Positions 1 to 11,650 are shown, numbered from the stretch's first letter. The stretch: DNA of 64,000 bases from Sipunculus nudus (GCA_026874595.1 CM049319.1:61760917-61824916), one strand, 5' to 3'. Translations and numbers: made by a program. The notes: a model not told the origin generated them from the sequence alone.

Positions 1-255
1 ATTTTGAACAAATTAGCTGTAGCTGGACGCTTTCGGAGAAGAAGTTTTATATTTTTTTAGCATTTGTTCCTGTAAATCTAAGTCACTGTAGATAGCCAAA
101 AATTAGCGCAATTCGATAAAGTTTTTCATGTGACTGATTTTTCCATAAAATATGGCGCTGCTGGCTCTGACGGTTTCTGAGCATGGGTAAACGTAAGGAC
201 GACGGCCGACGGCGGACTGACGACTCTGTGCCATCGCATAAGCTCATAGGTTTGC
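1..255 (+). repeat. 3' part of an interspersed repeat (family E), cut by window edge
   Basis: This matches, with divergence, the ends of the copies at 5400-6130 and 6541-9418. Shared words include TTTCGGAGAAGAAG, CCATAAAATATGG-like and the terminal CATCGCATAAGCTCA followed by AGGTTTGCTAAAA. A GAC/CGG-rich run (GACGACGGCCGACGGCGG) precedes the end, as in neighbouring families. No coding potential. Confidence 0.6.
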
Positions 256-1714
256 TAAAAACATTGCTTACAGTAAGAAAAGTTTATTTATAATTATTGA
301 ATATTTCAAAGTAGACAAACAGACAGGTAGATAAACAAAGCATATCACTTTATTTCCCATCTATTTCCCCATTTCTCTAAAAATGCCACATTACCACAAC
401 GTGGCATCTTCTGGATTCTTACAAGAAAAGATGTGTACATTCGAATGAAAACAGCTCTACAATGAAGAAAATACAGTTCAAACAATAATAACTATTGCAT
501 TCCACTTGCTGCATATTGTATGTGTATGTGTGTTTATCTGTGTGTATTCGGGGGCGGAGTGGGTGGGTGGGTGTGTGTATTTGTGTCTGTCTGTGTGTAT
601 ATGGGGGGGGGGGGGGAAGTTGATATGATAATAAATGACACCTTTGACAGGGGTGCTCCCCCACTGATGCATTATAAATCAGGTACTGTATTTCAGAGCT
701 GTGTTAAAGGAACAGAAGTGGGCTGCTTGGATCTTGACAATGCAAGGGTAAGAAAGAGCCTCCAAAAACTCCAAAACTAGCCCCAATTTTTAGTTTTTAT
801 TTACAAATTTCAGATTTAAAATCCTCAGTGTACATGGGGTGAAAATAAAATAAGCAGTGTTTTCAAGAAAACATGTGCCGGGGTCAAAGTTGGGAGAAAT
901 TTAAGGTACTGATTTTATATTTTTATACCCTAAAAAATACAAAATTCTTATCTAATGAATTTTGATTAAATATATATTGTTATATCCTTGAAAAAAAGTT
1001 TCTAGCTTCAACAAATTAAATTTCAAAATTTTGCTGTTTTGAAAAGGTACCTAATGGTAAGGTCCTAATTTTTACCTTATTTCTGTTCATTGGAAATATA
1101 GAAATATATAGAAGGATATTTATATGCGGGTCCTGTGACCTTGACCTTTGACCTCATGGCCAAAAAATCAAGTTTGAAATCCATATGTCAATTCAGGTTG
1201 AGTTATCATCAGGAAACAAATTTATGGAAATAAAGAAAGATGAACGGACAGGTTGATTACTATAGGGCATCCGCATATTCAAGCGGGCCCTCATAAACAC
1301 ACAAGGTTACGGGACACTGATGAAACCACAGTTGCAAATCTGAAAGTATCAATATAACTTGGCAGTCTCGAAATATAGGGGTAAAATGCATAAAAAAAAA
1401 TAGAAAAACAAGGCCTACAGGCCTAATGCGAATCTGTGCATTGGGAAATACACCAAGTTTAATGCTTCGATGCTGGACCATTACTTCTCATGTATATGAA
1501 CAATGCAAGTACTAAACATTTTGAATAATAAACAATTACAAAACATCACTGCTGAAATTCTGGCATGGGTGCATACAACACAAAAACAAGTGACCCAGGG
1601 GTCATGACGCTCAGCTGACCAGGAAGACATTGACAAAAGTAATTTTATCATCTGAATGTCAAATTTGAATGAAATACTTTTTCCAAACTTGACCTTTTGA
1701 ATAAAATCATCCAA
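256..1714. other. AT-rich intergenic DNA, no gene seen
   Basis: It contains a TG/G-rich low-complexity tract (518-616) and short AT-rich runs. A fragment with CCTTGACCTTTGACCTC at about 1139-1155 resembles words common in the repeats further right. The small open frames here are translations of low-complexity DNA. Confidence 0.5.
518..616 (+). repeat. TG/G-rich simple sequence with 14-G run
   Basis: Imperfect TGTG and GTGGG repeats end in an uninterrupted run of 14 G at 603-616. The open frames over it on both strands are artefacts of the repeat. Confidence 0.85.
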
Positions 1715-2590
1715 TATTCATTGGGGTACTATGGAGCTCTGTAGCATGAAGGATATGGGTAACAGACACCTATTTTCAAGGTTTACAAGATGACTTTTCA
1801 GGGGTCTCCCAGCATGTCAAAAAATAAAATTCTAGGTCCAGTTATTATGATTTGTGCCCTGTTAACAGATTACCAAATGTTTATTCTGGGGGGTATTTCA
1901 AAGCCGCATAGGATGAAGGATATGGGTAACAGAGATGTAATTTCAGGTGCACAAGGAGACTTTTCAGGGGCCTCCCAGCATATCAAGAAAGGAGATTCTA
2001 GGTCAAGTCATTATAATTTGTGCTTTGTTAACAGATGACCAAATCTTTATTCTGGGGAGTACTTCGGAGCCTCAGAGCATGAAGGATATGGGTAACAGAG
2101 ACCTAATTTCAGGTTTCCAAGATGTTTCATGGACCTCCCTGCATGTTAAGAAAGAAGATTCTAGGTCAAGTCATTATGATTTGTGCAAAGAACCATGGGG
2201 GAAAATGCATCAGTTGTTTGGATACTTGAGCTTTTGTATCTAATTTTCCTTTATTTAGGGGGGTACTTCGGAGCCCCATAGCATGAAGGATATGGGTAAC
2301 AGAGGCCTAATTTCAGATTTCCAAAGAGACTTTCCAAAGGCCTCCCTGCATGTCAAGAAAGAAGATTCTAGGTCCAGTCATTATGATTTGTGCCCTGTTA
2401 ATATATGACCAAATCTTTATTCTGGGGGGTACTTCAGAGCCCCATAGCTCACAGAATATGGGTAACAGGGACCTTATTTCGGGTTTCCATGTAGACCTTT
2501 TATGGGCTTTCCTGGAGGTGAGGACAGAAGATTCTAGGTCCAGTCATTATGATTTGTGCCCTGTTTACAGATGACCAAATGTTTAAAGAT
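1715..2590 (+). repeat. Tandem core repeats of about 168 bp (family C)
   Basis: Five diverged units are anchored by GAAGGATATGGGTAACAGAG at about 1750, 1917, 2081, 2285 and 2455 (steps about 167, 164, 204, 170). Each is followed by AATTTCAGGTTTCCAA and GATTCTAGGTC, then ATTATGATTTGTGCCCTGTT. Small frames read through the units but change phase between them, so they are not a protein. Tandem cores of this size are known from bivalve pearl/HINE-type rolling-circle elements; placing this array there is inference. Confidence 0.75.
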
Positions 2591-2619
2591 CACAAAAGTA
2601 GAGAAAAAAAATCCTAAAA

Positions 2620-4035
2620 AATAAAAAAAATATAGGTGGCGCCACCAATCTCCAGAAATTGATGAAACACTCCATGATCAATATCCATGCAAAGAATCAT
2701 GGTGATTAATGCATTAGTTGTTCAGATACTTGAGCTTTTGTATTAAATTTTGCATTATTCTGGGGGGTACTTCAGAACCCCATAGGTCAAAGAATATAGG
2801 TCACAGTGACCTAATTTCAGGTTTACAAGGAGAATTTCCATAGACCTCCCAGGATGTCAAGTAAGAAGATTCCAGGTCTAGCGGTTACGATTTGTGCCCT
2901 GTTAACAGACAGACGCCTGGATGGCCGGACGGACGACGGACAAAAGGTGATCCCTACAGCTCAGATGACTTTCAGTCAGCTGAGCTGAAAAATTGAAAAA
3001 ATACAGGTGGCGCCACCAGAATGCAGAAACTGATGAAACATTTCATGATCAATATCCATGCAAAGAATCATGGTGATCAATATAATAATTGTTCAGATAC
3101 TTGAGCTTTTGTATCAAATTTTCCATTATTCTGGGGGGTACTTCGGAGCCCCATAGCTCAGAGGTTATGGGTAACAGAGACCTAATTTCAAGTTTTTAAG
3201 GAGACTTTTCATGGGCCTCTCAGCATGTCAAGAGAGAAGATTCTAGGTCCAGTTGTTATGATTTGTGCCATGTTAACAGATGACCGCATCTTATGAGGTC
3301 TCAAAAATAGAGAAAAAAATTCGTAAAAATAAATAAAATACAGGTGGCGCCACCATACTGCAGAAACTGATGACACATTCCATGATCAATATCCATGCAA
3401 AGAATCATGGTGATCACTGCAATAGTTGTTTAGATACTTGAGCTTTTGTATCAAATTTTCCATTATTCTGGGGGGTACTTCGGAGCCCCATAGCTCAAAG
3501 GTTATGGGTAACAGAGACCTAATTTCAGGTTTCCAAAGAGACTTTTTATGGGCCTCCCTGCATGTCAAGAGAGAAGATTCTAGGTGTAGTCGTTACGATT
3601 TGTGCCCTGTTAACAGAAGGCCGCATCTTAAGAGGTCTCAAAAATAGAGAAAAATATTGGTAAAAATCGAAAAAATACAGATGGCGCCACCAGTCTGCAG
3701 AAACTGATGAAACACTCCATGATCAATATCCATGCAAAAAATCATGATGATCAATGCATTAGTTGTTCAGATACTTGAGCTTTTGTATCAAATTTTCCAT
3801 TATTCTGGGGGATACTTCGGAACCCCATAGCTCGAAGAATATAGGTCACAGTGACCTTATTTCAGGTTTACAAGGAGAATTTCCATAGATCTCCCAGGAT
3901 GTCAAGTAAGAAGATTCCAGTTCTAGCGGTTACGATTTGTGCCCTGTTAACGGACAGACGCCCGGACGGCCGGACGGATGACGGACAAAAGGTGATCCCT
4001 ATAGCTCAGATGACTTACAGTCAGCTGAGCTAATG
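2620..4035 (+). repeat. Array of about 337-bp units of family C with terminal hairpin
   Basis: Four units start at a palindrome GGTGGCGCCACC (2635, 3006, 3343; variant at 3680), giving steps of 371, 337 and 337. They continue with CAGAAACTGATGAAACA, ATCATGGTGATCA and GAGCTTTTGTATCAAATTTT. The second part of each unit is the 168-bp core type of 1715-2590. Units ending at about 2990 and 4033 finish with GGACGGACAAAAGG-like DNA and a strong hairpin (2957-2987 and 4002-4032). No coding capacity. Confidence 0.75.
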
Positions 4036-4400
4036 ATTGTAGCTGGTACCACCAGTCTTGAATACAAGGAAGCTATCAGAGATATATACATATGCCCAAT
4101 TTCAGACTGATATATCAAACCCCTTCTGAGAAATAAGCAGGGACACACACTGTGCAAAAATTATTGTAGGTGGCACCACCAGTCTTGTATGCGACAAAGC
4201 TATTCAATATGTATTTATATGCCCAATTTCAGGCTGATATATCAAATTCCTCTGTAGAAATAAGCAGGCATAAACACTGTGCATAAGTCATTGTAGGTGG
4301 CGACAGCTGTCTTGTGAACGAGAAAGCCATCAAAGACACATAGACAGGTCAAAATATCAGGCCAATACATCAAACTTACCTTGAGTCTGATGCATGGGGC
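4036..4400 (+). repeat. Three tandem units of about 127 bp
   Basis: Units begin at about 4043, 4170 and 4296 with variants of the same GGTGGCACCACCAGTCTTG start, followed by ATGCCCAATTTCAG, CTGATATATCAAA and AAATAAGCAGG. The start word is shared with the 337-bp family to the left, but the body differs. Confidence 0.65.
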
Positions 4401-4429
4401 TGACAAGGCTTAGGTAAGAAAGGCAGTTG

Positions 4430-5010
4430 CGCCGAGTGAACTGTTACAAATTTGCTGGCTCAGGCTACTGCACTGAATGAACTCTTGACCTGTTGCATAA
4501 TCTGACACAGTTGATTGTCTGCCAAAGCTTTAAATAGATCCAGGCTGAACTTTGGTGCCAAATCTGATGCAGTGGGTAGTCTGCCAACGCTATAAATAAA
4601 ATGCAGCTACTGCACTGAGTGAACTCCTGACCTATACCTGGCTGCACTGAGTGAACTCTTGTTGCCTAATCTGATACCGTTGGCAGTCTGCCAAAGCTAT
4701 AAATAGATCCAGACTGACCTTTGGCCTGTTGCCAAATCTGATATAGTAGTCACACCATTGCACAAGCTCACAGATTGCCCTGAGGGGCATGACACCCATG
4801 AGGTGATCACATGGTGCCCATGAGGTGTTTACATGTCACCCATGAGGTGATCACATGCCTTGTGCTTGGCTGCACTGATTGAACTCTTGACCTATATCTG
4901 GCTGCACTGAATGAACTCTTGATCTGTTGCCAAATCTGAAACAGTTGGAAGTTTCTCAACCAATTTAAAGACACAGACACAATCTTGGCCTGTTGGTAAA
5001 TCTGTTTACA
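4430..5010 (+). repeat. Degenerate tandem repeat
   Basis: Recurring words are GCTGCACTGAGTGAACTC, TTGACCTGTTGCC, AAATCTGATACAGTTGGCAG and CTGCCAAAGCTATAAATAG. Unit length is irregular. A second motif, CCCATGAGGTGATCACATG, repeats within 4790-4860. No gene. Confidence 0.55.
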
Positions 5011-5399
5011 CATACTGAAAGACTTTAGCTAAAATGCTTTTTTTCAAGCTGACATATTCATAAACTGTTTATCAAATATCTAGAATAATAAAAGATGCAG
5101 TCCTTTCATTGTTAAATGTCCAATAATTCTGCCAAAAATCATTCAAGTAAACTTGAATAACGGCGACCTAAGAATAATTTTTGTGCAATGTTACAAAAGT
5201 TATAATTGAAACAATAATTTTGTAAAAGAACACTTTTGCAGTCCTCAGTTTGAAATAGACATAATGGCCATAAGACCAACTTAAGCTTTTCTGATATGAT
5301 TGAAAGAACCATGTCATAGGATAATTCTTTTGAAAAATTGAACGATCCAACTAGACAATTTCATCATAAACATTTTAAGCTGAAAGAGGCTAAAATTAT
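5011..5399. other. Unannotated AT-rich spacer
   Basis: No open frame with recognisable similarity and no clear repeat was seen. A 60-codon minus-strand frame (5168-5350) is not convincing. Confidence 0.4.
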
Positions 5400-6130
5400 G
5401 AGGTGTGTGCCCATAAAAATCAGGTCAATGTAGGTGGCACCACAAAGTCTGCAACTTCAAATTTGAGTCATGTGACCAACATTTGCACAATACTTGGTAA
5501 TGCTAGCTTCTGTCATTTCTGAGATTTCCATGTCAGTATGGTTACTTGGCCAAATGACTGTTCAAATTCGTGTAACTCCACTAAGATTCATCAAATGCAA
5601 ACCATTTGAACAAACTTGAGAGGGCTAGCCTCTGGGATCATTTCTGTAAAATATTGAACAATTTGGCTGGACCGTTTACAAGAAGACTTTTAAAGGTTTT
5701 TCAGCTTTTTCCCTGTAAAATGCAGTGAGCAAAAAAAAAAATAAGCTGAATCCCACAACATTTGATATGGGACAGATTATTCCATAAAATCTGGGGATGG
5801 TAGCTCCTGCTTTTCCTGAGAAATAATGGGTTAATGTACAGATGACCAATGACCCACATACAAAAAAAGGTCAATGCAGTTGTGAGATGAGATGGTATAA
5901 AAGATTTTTTTCTGTGAAATATTGAACAATTTGGCTTGACCGTTTCGGAGGAGAAGATTTTTAAAGCTTTTTTTTAGCTTTTTCTCTATAAAATCTAAGA
6001 AAATGCAGAGTTTTTCAGATGGCTAATTTTTTGCATTAAATTTCATGATGTCGTTTTCGAAATAGTATGGCTTAACGTACAGACAACGGACGCCACCACA
6101 CCATCGCATCAGCTCACAGGTTTGCTAAAA
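5400..6130 (+). repeat. Interspersed repeat, family E, second copy
   Basis: It has an internal GGTGGCACCAC start word (5432), then ATTGAACAATTTGGCTGGAC twice (about 5650 and 5915), AGCTTTTTC-CTGTAAAAT-like blocks, and the terminal CATCGCATCAGCTCACAGG with TTTGCTAAAA. It ends near 6129. The internal duplication spans about 270 bp. Non-coding. Confidence 0.65.
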
Positions 6131-6540
6131 ATTACTACAGATGCATATTGAATGCAAAATTATCATACAGATACATCTCACTGATGGCAAAATCTTGAAT
6201 TAAATTGAGTATGGATACCAATTATCTATAATCCATGTACAGCCGTCTTTATATACCCACAGAGAGCTATATACCTGTGATTGTAAACATTGCCTGGCAT
6301 GAAGAATATCTAAAATCATAAATCTACATTTTTAAACGCTTTCAAAAAACATTCTTGTCAATATCAACCATAGATAACCTGAAATCTAAATTTCTAGAAG
6401 CATAATGTAATGGATGCTGATAAACTGGTGCCAGGCTAAATGTATCTGCTTCACACAGCTAACATGTTAAAATGACTCAATTCAATCTTAATAATTCAGC
6501 CAAAATTCATTCTTTAAAACCATTAAAGACAATTATTATA
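6131..6540. other. Single-copy-looking spacer
   Basis: AT-rich DNA between two family E copies; no gene or repeat recognised. Confidence 0.4.
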
Positions 6541-7439
6541 GGAATTATTCAGGGGATTATTCTTGTAAAATATTAAACAAATTGGCCTCAGTGGCGTCAG
6601 TCAAAAAAACGTTTAGCAGGTTTATAACTCATATGGGAAAATACAGCATAATGGCTAAGTTAAGATTCCATAACTCAGCCAAAAATCACTGAGCCAAAAC
6701 CATTTGAACAAACTTGAATTAGCAACATCTAAGGATAATTAATATATGAGATTTAGGAATTTGGCCTAGTGGTTTTTGAGGAGAATATCTTTGAAGCCAC
6801 GGAGCTAAAATGGGCTGTTATGGCATATGACTAAATTCAGCTTCCCATAACTCAGCTAAAAGTCGCTGAACTGACACCATTTGAACAAACTTCAGAAAGC
6901 CCTACCCTAGGATCATTTCTGTGCGATATTAAACTATTTGGCCATATGGTTTTTAGAGAAGAAGTTTTTTGTAACCGTCAGTAAGAAATGGGCACTGATG
7001 ACCCCCATACAAAAAGGCCGATGCAGGTGGCGCCACCAATACCTCAATTTCCGATATGACTCATGTGACCAACATTTGCATAAAATTTGGTGATGATAGC
7101 TCTAGCCGTTTCTGAGATTGTAATTTTAGTATGCTTTTTTGGACATATGACTAAGTTCAACTTTCTGTTACTCACCGAACTTAAACCATTCGAACAAACT
7201 TGAGAGAGATTGTTCCAGAAATCATTTCTGTGAAATATTGGACAATTTGGCTGAACATTTTCGTAGAAAAGGATTTTTTAAGTTTTTTTTTAGCTTTTTC
7301 CTATAAAAATCTAAGAAAATGCAGTTAGTCAAATAATAAGCTAAATCCGATAGAGTTTTTTAGGTGACAACTTTTTTTAACTAGATGTGTCGGAACGACA
7401 CGAATGCCCCCGCCTGGGGCAAATTAAAACATTTGTTAA

Positions 7440-9300
7440 ATTTTGTAAAATTTTTTTAAGTTCAGGAGGTGTTGTATGGTAAAAAGTAGGTCAACAGGGG
7501 AAAAATGCAAACTCGATCTGTAACGGGTAATTATCAAGCAACACACCAAAAATCAGGCCAGAATCTGCAGGCATTGTGAAAAAAAGTCCATACATGTGCA
7601 TTTTTCATAGAAATTTCTGTCTTTCATGAAATTTTCTATGTTCAGGATCTGTCATATGGTCAAAAATAGGTTAACTGGGACAAAACTGAAAGTGGACATT
7701 ATGCGCCCACAGACCAAACATAAGGCCAGTATCTGTAAGCATTGCATTGCGAAACTAGAATATTAGGAAAAGCTGATAATCAGTTATAAATTTAAATTGG
7801 AGAGGTATGTACCATGTTTCATAACAATCCACCAAATGCTTCCTGAGAAATAAGCTCCTAAGTATTTTTCTTTACTAAGCTCTGTGACCTTGAAAAGTAG
7901 GTCAAGATCACCCATCTTTGAACTTGACCAAAATTTTGTAAATATAATGCAATAGCACTGAAGAAATGAAGTTCCTGTGTTGAATACCTTTGGAGATATC
8001 CTGCACAAAAGGCCAAAATTGAAAAATCCGATAAAATTTCATTAAAAAATCAGAAATTGCAGGTGGCGGCACCAAAATTGTGCAGCACGTACAGACCATC
8101 AGACCCAATGATCATAGTAAGTTTTGTGAAAATCCACACAATGGTTCCTGAGATATAAGCTTCTGAGTGTTTTTCTATAATCAGCTCTAAAATGTAGAAA
8201 AATGGGTCAAGGTCACCCATCTTCGAACTTGGCCGAGATTTTATCGATTTACATCTTCACTGATGAAATAAAATTCCAACGGTGAATCCTTTTAGAGATA
8301 TCCCGCTCACAAGGTAAAAGTTAACAGACGCGGAACAGACGGACTGACGGACACCGGACAGACAGATGGACGGACGGACAGCTTGGGTGACGACAATAGC
8401 CCATCAGCCTATGAGCTGAGGGCTTAAAACGGCTGTACATGTACATTTGTCATGAAAATTAATATTTTTCATGAAATTTTCTATGTTTGGGAGCCGTAAA
8501 ACAATCAAAAGTAGGTCAACTGGAACAAAACTTGAACTCGATCTGTAACTGGTCATTATCTGCCCACACATATTAAAACATCAGGGCGGTATCTGCAGGC
8601 ATTGCAGAAAAAAAGTCCGTACATATGCATTTGTCATGAAAATTTCTATTTTTCATGAAACTTTCTATGTTCAGGAGCAGTCAAATGGTCAAATGTAGGT
8701 CAACTTGGACAAAACAAGAACTCGATCTGTAAATGGTCAATATCTGTCCACACACCACAAATCAGGCCAATATCTGCAGGCACTGCGACAAAAAGTCTGT
8801 ACATGTGTATTTATCATGAAAATTTCTATTTTTCATGAAATTTTCTAAGTTAAGGAGCCGTAAAACGGTCAAAAGTAGGTCAACCGGGACAAAACGCGAA
8901 CTCGATCTGTAACTGGTCATTATCTGCCCACAAACCAAAAATCAGGCCAATATCTGCAGGCATTGCGAAAAAAAGTCCGTACATGTGTATTTGTCATGAA
9001 AATTTCTATTTTTCATGTAATTTTCTAAGTTAAGGAGCCGTAAAACGGTCAAAAGTAGGTCAACTTGGACGAAACGCGAACTCGATCTGTAACTGGTCAT
9101 TATCTGCCCACACACCAAAAATCAGGCCAATATCTGCAGGCATTGCGAAAAAAGTCCGTACATGTGTATTTGTCATGAAAATTTCTATTTTTCATGAAAT
9201 TTTCTAAGTTAAGGAGCCGTAAAACGGTCAAAAGTAGGTCAACCCGGACGAAACGCGAACTCGATCTGTAACTGGTCATTATCTGCCGACACACCACTTT
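7440..9300 (+). repeat. Tandem core repeats of about 180 bp inside the rolling-circle element
   Basis: The anchor CTCGATCTGTAA occurs at 7512, 8537, 8721, 8901, 9081 and 9260. The last five are spaced 184, 180, 180 and 179 bp and are very similar (CATGAAAATTTCTATTTTTC, AGGAGCCGTAAAACGGTCAA). The first units (7512-7754) are more diverged and are separated from the rest by the insertion at 7755-8426. Confidence 0.85.
7755..8426. mobile_element. Second-level nested element interrupting a core repeat (family F)
   Basis: The 180-bp unit breaks after GCATTGCGAAA (7754) and resumes at about 8427 with TGTACATG. The insert starts CTAG (7755) with a palindrome CTGATAATCAG at 7773-7783. It contains two related units about 300 bp apart (TTCCTGAGAAATAAGCTCC at about 7839 and TTCCTGAGATATAAGCTTC at about 8135). 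It ends with a GACGGACGGACA run and a long hairpin (8398-8424: 10-bp stem, one bulged A, 6-nt loop). No coding frame. Boundaries are within a few bases. Confidence 0.55.
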
Positions 9301-9419
9301 GTGGCGGGGGCATAATAAAATTTCGTGATGCTAACTCTTGCCGTTTTCAAGATAGTATAGGTTAACGTACAGACGAAAGACGACGCCACACCATTGCATA
9401 AGCTAGCAGATTCGCTAAA

Positions 9420-9960
9420 TATACAGGTGGCACCACCAGTCTTCAGGAACTGAAGAAACCAATCATAGTGTAATAAACACACTGGGTTTCAGGACACTGG
9501 ATGAAACCAAACCTGAGAAACTGACATAGCTGCTGTCATTTGATGGTCTCAAAAACGAAACTTAAATCGTAAAATTAAAAAAAAATACAGGAGGCGCCAC
9601 CAATTTTCGGAAACTGACAAGACCAGTCATGATCAATATTCAAGGCAAGATTCATGGCAATCCTTGCATTAATTATCATGATATTGAGGTTTTGTATCAT
9701 TTTTTTAATTATCCTGGGGGTATTTACGAGCCACATAGCTCGGGGGATAAAGGTCGCATTAGCATTATTTCAGGTTTCCAAAGAGATTTTTTATAAACCT
9801 GCCTGGATATCCAGTTAAACGTGTCTAGGGTCAGCGGTTACGATTTGTGCCTTGCTAACGGACGGACAGACGGCTAGAGTGTCGGACAGACAAAACGCCA
9901 TCCCTATACCTCAGTTGACTTTCAGTCAGCTGAACTAAAAAAAACTTTAAGATACTCTAA
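9420..9960 (+). repeat. Dispersed copy of family C
   Basis: It starts with GGTGGCACCACCAGTCTTC (9426) and has a second start word AGGAGGCGCCACCAAT (about 9591). It then has CATGATCAATATTCAAG, TATCCTGGGGGTATTT and TTACGATTTGTGCCTTG, followed by a GGACGGACAGACGG run and the terminal AGTCAGCTGAACTAAAA. More diverged than the units at 2.6-4.0 kb. Confidence 0.6.
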
Positions 9961-11334
9961 CCTTAATAAGGTTAACTTATAGTGAGCTGAGCCAAAATTC
10001 ATGACAAGATAATAATTAAGTATTGGTTTCAGGAGCTCTAATACATTAAGTTGGTGAGTAGGGTGCAGAGTTGGGCCTAAAGATAGAAGTTCTTGGTGAG
10101 ACTGAGGTAGGTCGGTATTGCTCACATTCACTACTGCAGACTCGTAAGTAATTTGGATTTGCATTCGAGGTTTGTCTGAATAACTTTATAGGAATATACA
10201 GGGGTTCTCATGCATTTCATTAAAGCAAAATACTCCATGCTTTCCCCTGAAGAACATCCAGGAACATTATTTCAACCCGTCAAGCTAATCATCCAATAAA
10301 GCTTTTCAGAATTTCTCAAACCATTCCCTGACCTGGAAAAGATAATATCCTTTCCCTGGTTTTCTCTGATTTCCAGGGGGGGGGGGACGCTGTAGTGAAC
10401 ACAGGGAAATGGCGAGTTTCGGAGGAATACTGATCCTACTATTGATAAAGAATAGTCCGGATTTTATCTTAATATCGAAACTGGCTCTGCCACGTGTTTT
10501 TTTGGACAGCCATAGTTTGTCCTTTGAGATACTGATAGACGCGTCACAGATAGACGGTACGACGGACGGACAAGGAGATTCCTGAAAGCCCTTATTAACC
10601 TAAATAACATGAATTCATGTGAATTATTTTATTTGCATGATTTTAGAGTTGAGTTGAAAATTTATTCAGTATGAGCTGTTTAGCCTATTACCGACAGCAA
10701 ACATTGAAGAAATCTATTTTTATTTACGGATGCATGAGGGCGCGGTCATCCACAGAGCTTTACCCTGCTTCTACTTGAAAGATATGGATCTAATTGGCCA
10801 TCAAATTCTGTCCACAAATAAATTCCCATCTTGACACTGTCCTCGGAGTACTTTCCTGTCTCATGGAATTCGTGACCTCGCATAAATTTTGAAAACATTC
10901 ATGTCGGGCTGCCGTACAAAATTAAACGCTGATGTCGGACTTAAACCGCTAAAGTATTTAATAATAAAGGCCACTCACACAAGAAAGTATGAATTTGGGT
11001 TTCAGCAAAGAGAAAAATATATCGACTTTTCCCACTGAGCATGCGTACTGCACCTGACGTTCGTCAACTGTGTTCGGGTGAAGATCGAGTGAGCCAGCAT
11101 CGAGGGATTGAATAAGAGATCAATTGGCTTAATTGCTCAGCTGACTAACATGACATTATAGCCTAACATTCATAACAGGAATTTTTTTCACCTGAAAAAA
11201 AAAAACTAAACTGGGATGAGCACCACCTGTGGTCTTGACCTTTTGACCACAGCTGAGTTATTGATACGAAACACACGTTTTGAAACTCTTCCAAGAAACT
11301 GCTTGAAAAAATATGCAAAAGTTCGAGGATACGG
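9961..11334. other. Mixed intergenic DNA, no gene supported
   Basis: A segment at about 10195-10400 rich in TTCCCTG, with a 12-G run (10377-10388), resembles 26160-26300 and may be an old repeat. A GACGGACGGACAAGG run at about 10561-10575 marks another repeat remnant. The part from about 10650 to 11110 is single-copy in appearance and includes ACTGAGCATGCGTACTGC. No exon was recognised. Confidence 0.35.
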
Positions 11335-11650
11335 GGTTCACAAGCCTATTATTTGGCACATTTGACCTTGAATATCAAGGTCAAGGTCACTAGTTTTCAA
11401 GCTCATCTGAGATAATGGTTGAAACAATCTGTATATCAAATTTGAAGGAAAGTATGCAACACTTCAAACAACTGGAAGAATCCGACATTAATGGTGCTAA
11501 AAAGCATGTTTTCGCCTTTCCTGTTTGAAAGGAGAAACCTCCCTGGATGTTGACTTGGTATTTTTTAGGTCAGGTAGTAACGTTTTGTGCCATGCTACCA
11601 GACAGACGTACTGCGGGAAGAGACTGAAAGTCAGCTGAGTTTAAAATACA
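11335..11650 (+). repeat. Diverged repeat copy related to families C/E
   Basis: Shared words are TTTGACCTTGAATATCAAGG, CAAGGTCACTAGTTTTCAAG, TTTTGTGCCATGCTACCAGA and a terminal GACTGAAAGTCAGCTGAG. A similar start recurs at 53620-53680. Non-coding. Confidence 0.45.

Larger units (their letters stand above)
7381..9315 (-). mobile_element. Non-autonomous rolling-circle element (Helitron/Helentron-like)
   Basis: Read on the minus strand, the 3' end finishes in CTAG followed by a flanking T, with a perfect 6-bp-stem hairpin (GTGTCGTTCCGACAC, 7401-7387) just upstream. A short inverted repeat ATGCCCCCGCC sits at 7404-7414 and again, inverted, at the opposite end (9303-9313). The body contains tandem core repeats of about 180 bp. 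Insertion fell between A and T. No Rep/helicase frame is present, so it depended on a partner. These are known hallmarks of Helitron2/Helentron-type HINE elements; the 5' end starts TT rather than TC, so the exact class is inference. Confidence 0.65.
6541..9418 (+). repeat. Interspersed repeat, family E, third copy, split by a nested element
   Basis: The left part is 6541-7380 (family words AACCATTTGAACAAACTTGA, CCATATGGTTTTTAGAGAAG and GGTGGCGCCACCAAT at 7026). The right part is 9316-9418, which resumes with AAATTTCGTGATGCTAACTC and ends in CCATTGCATAAGCTAGCAG. Compared with the uninterrupted copy at 5400-6130, the join is collinear, so 7381-9315 is a later insertion at an A/T junction. Confidence 0.65.

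Noticed and set aside
1790-2574. Small open frames with repeated QIFILGGTSEPHS-like peptides
   Set aside because: They are translations of the 168-bp tandem repeat. Frames change between units and stops are frequent.
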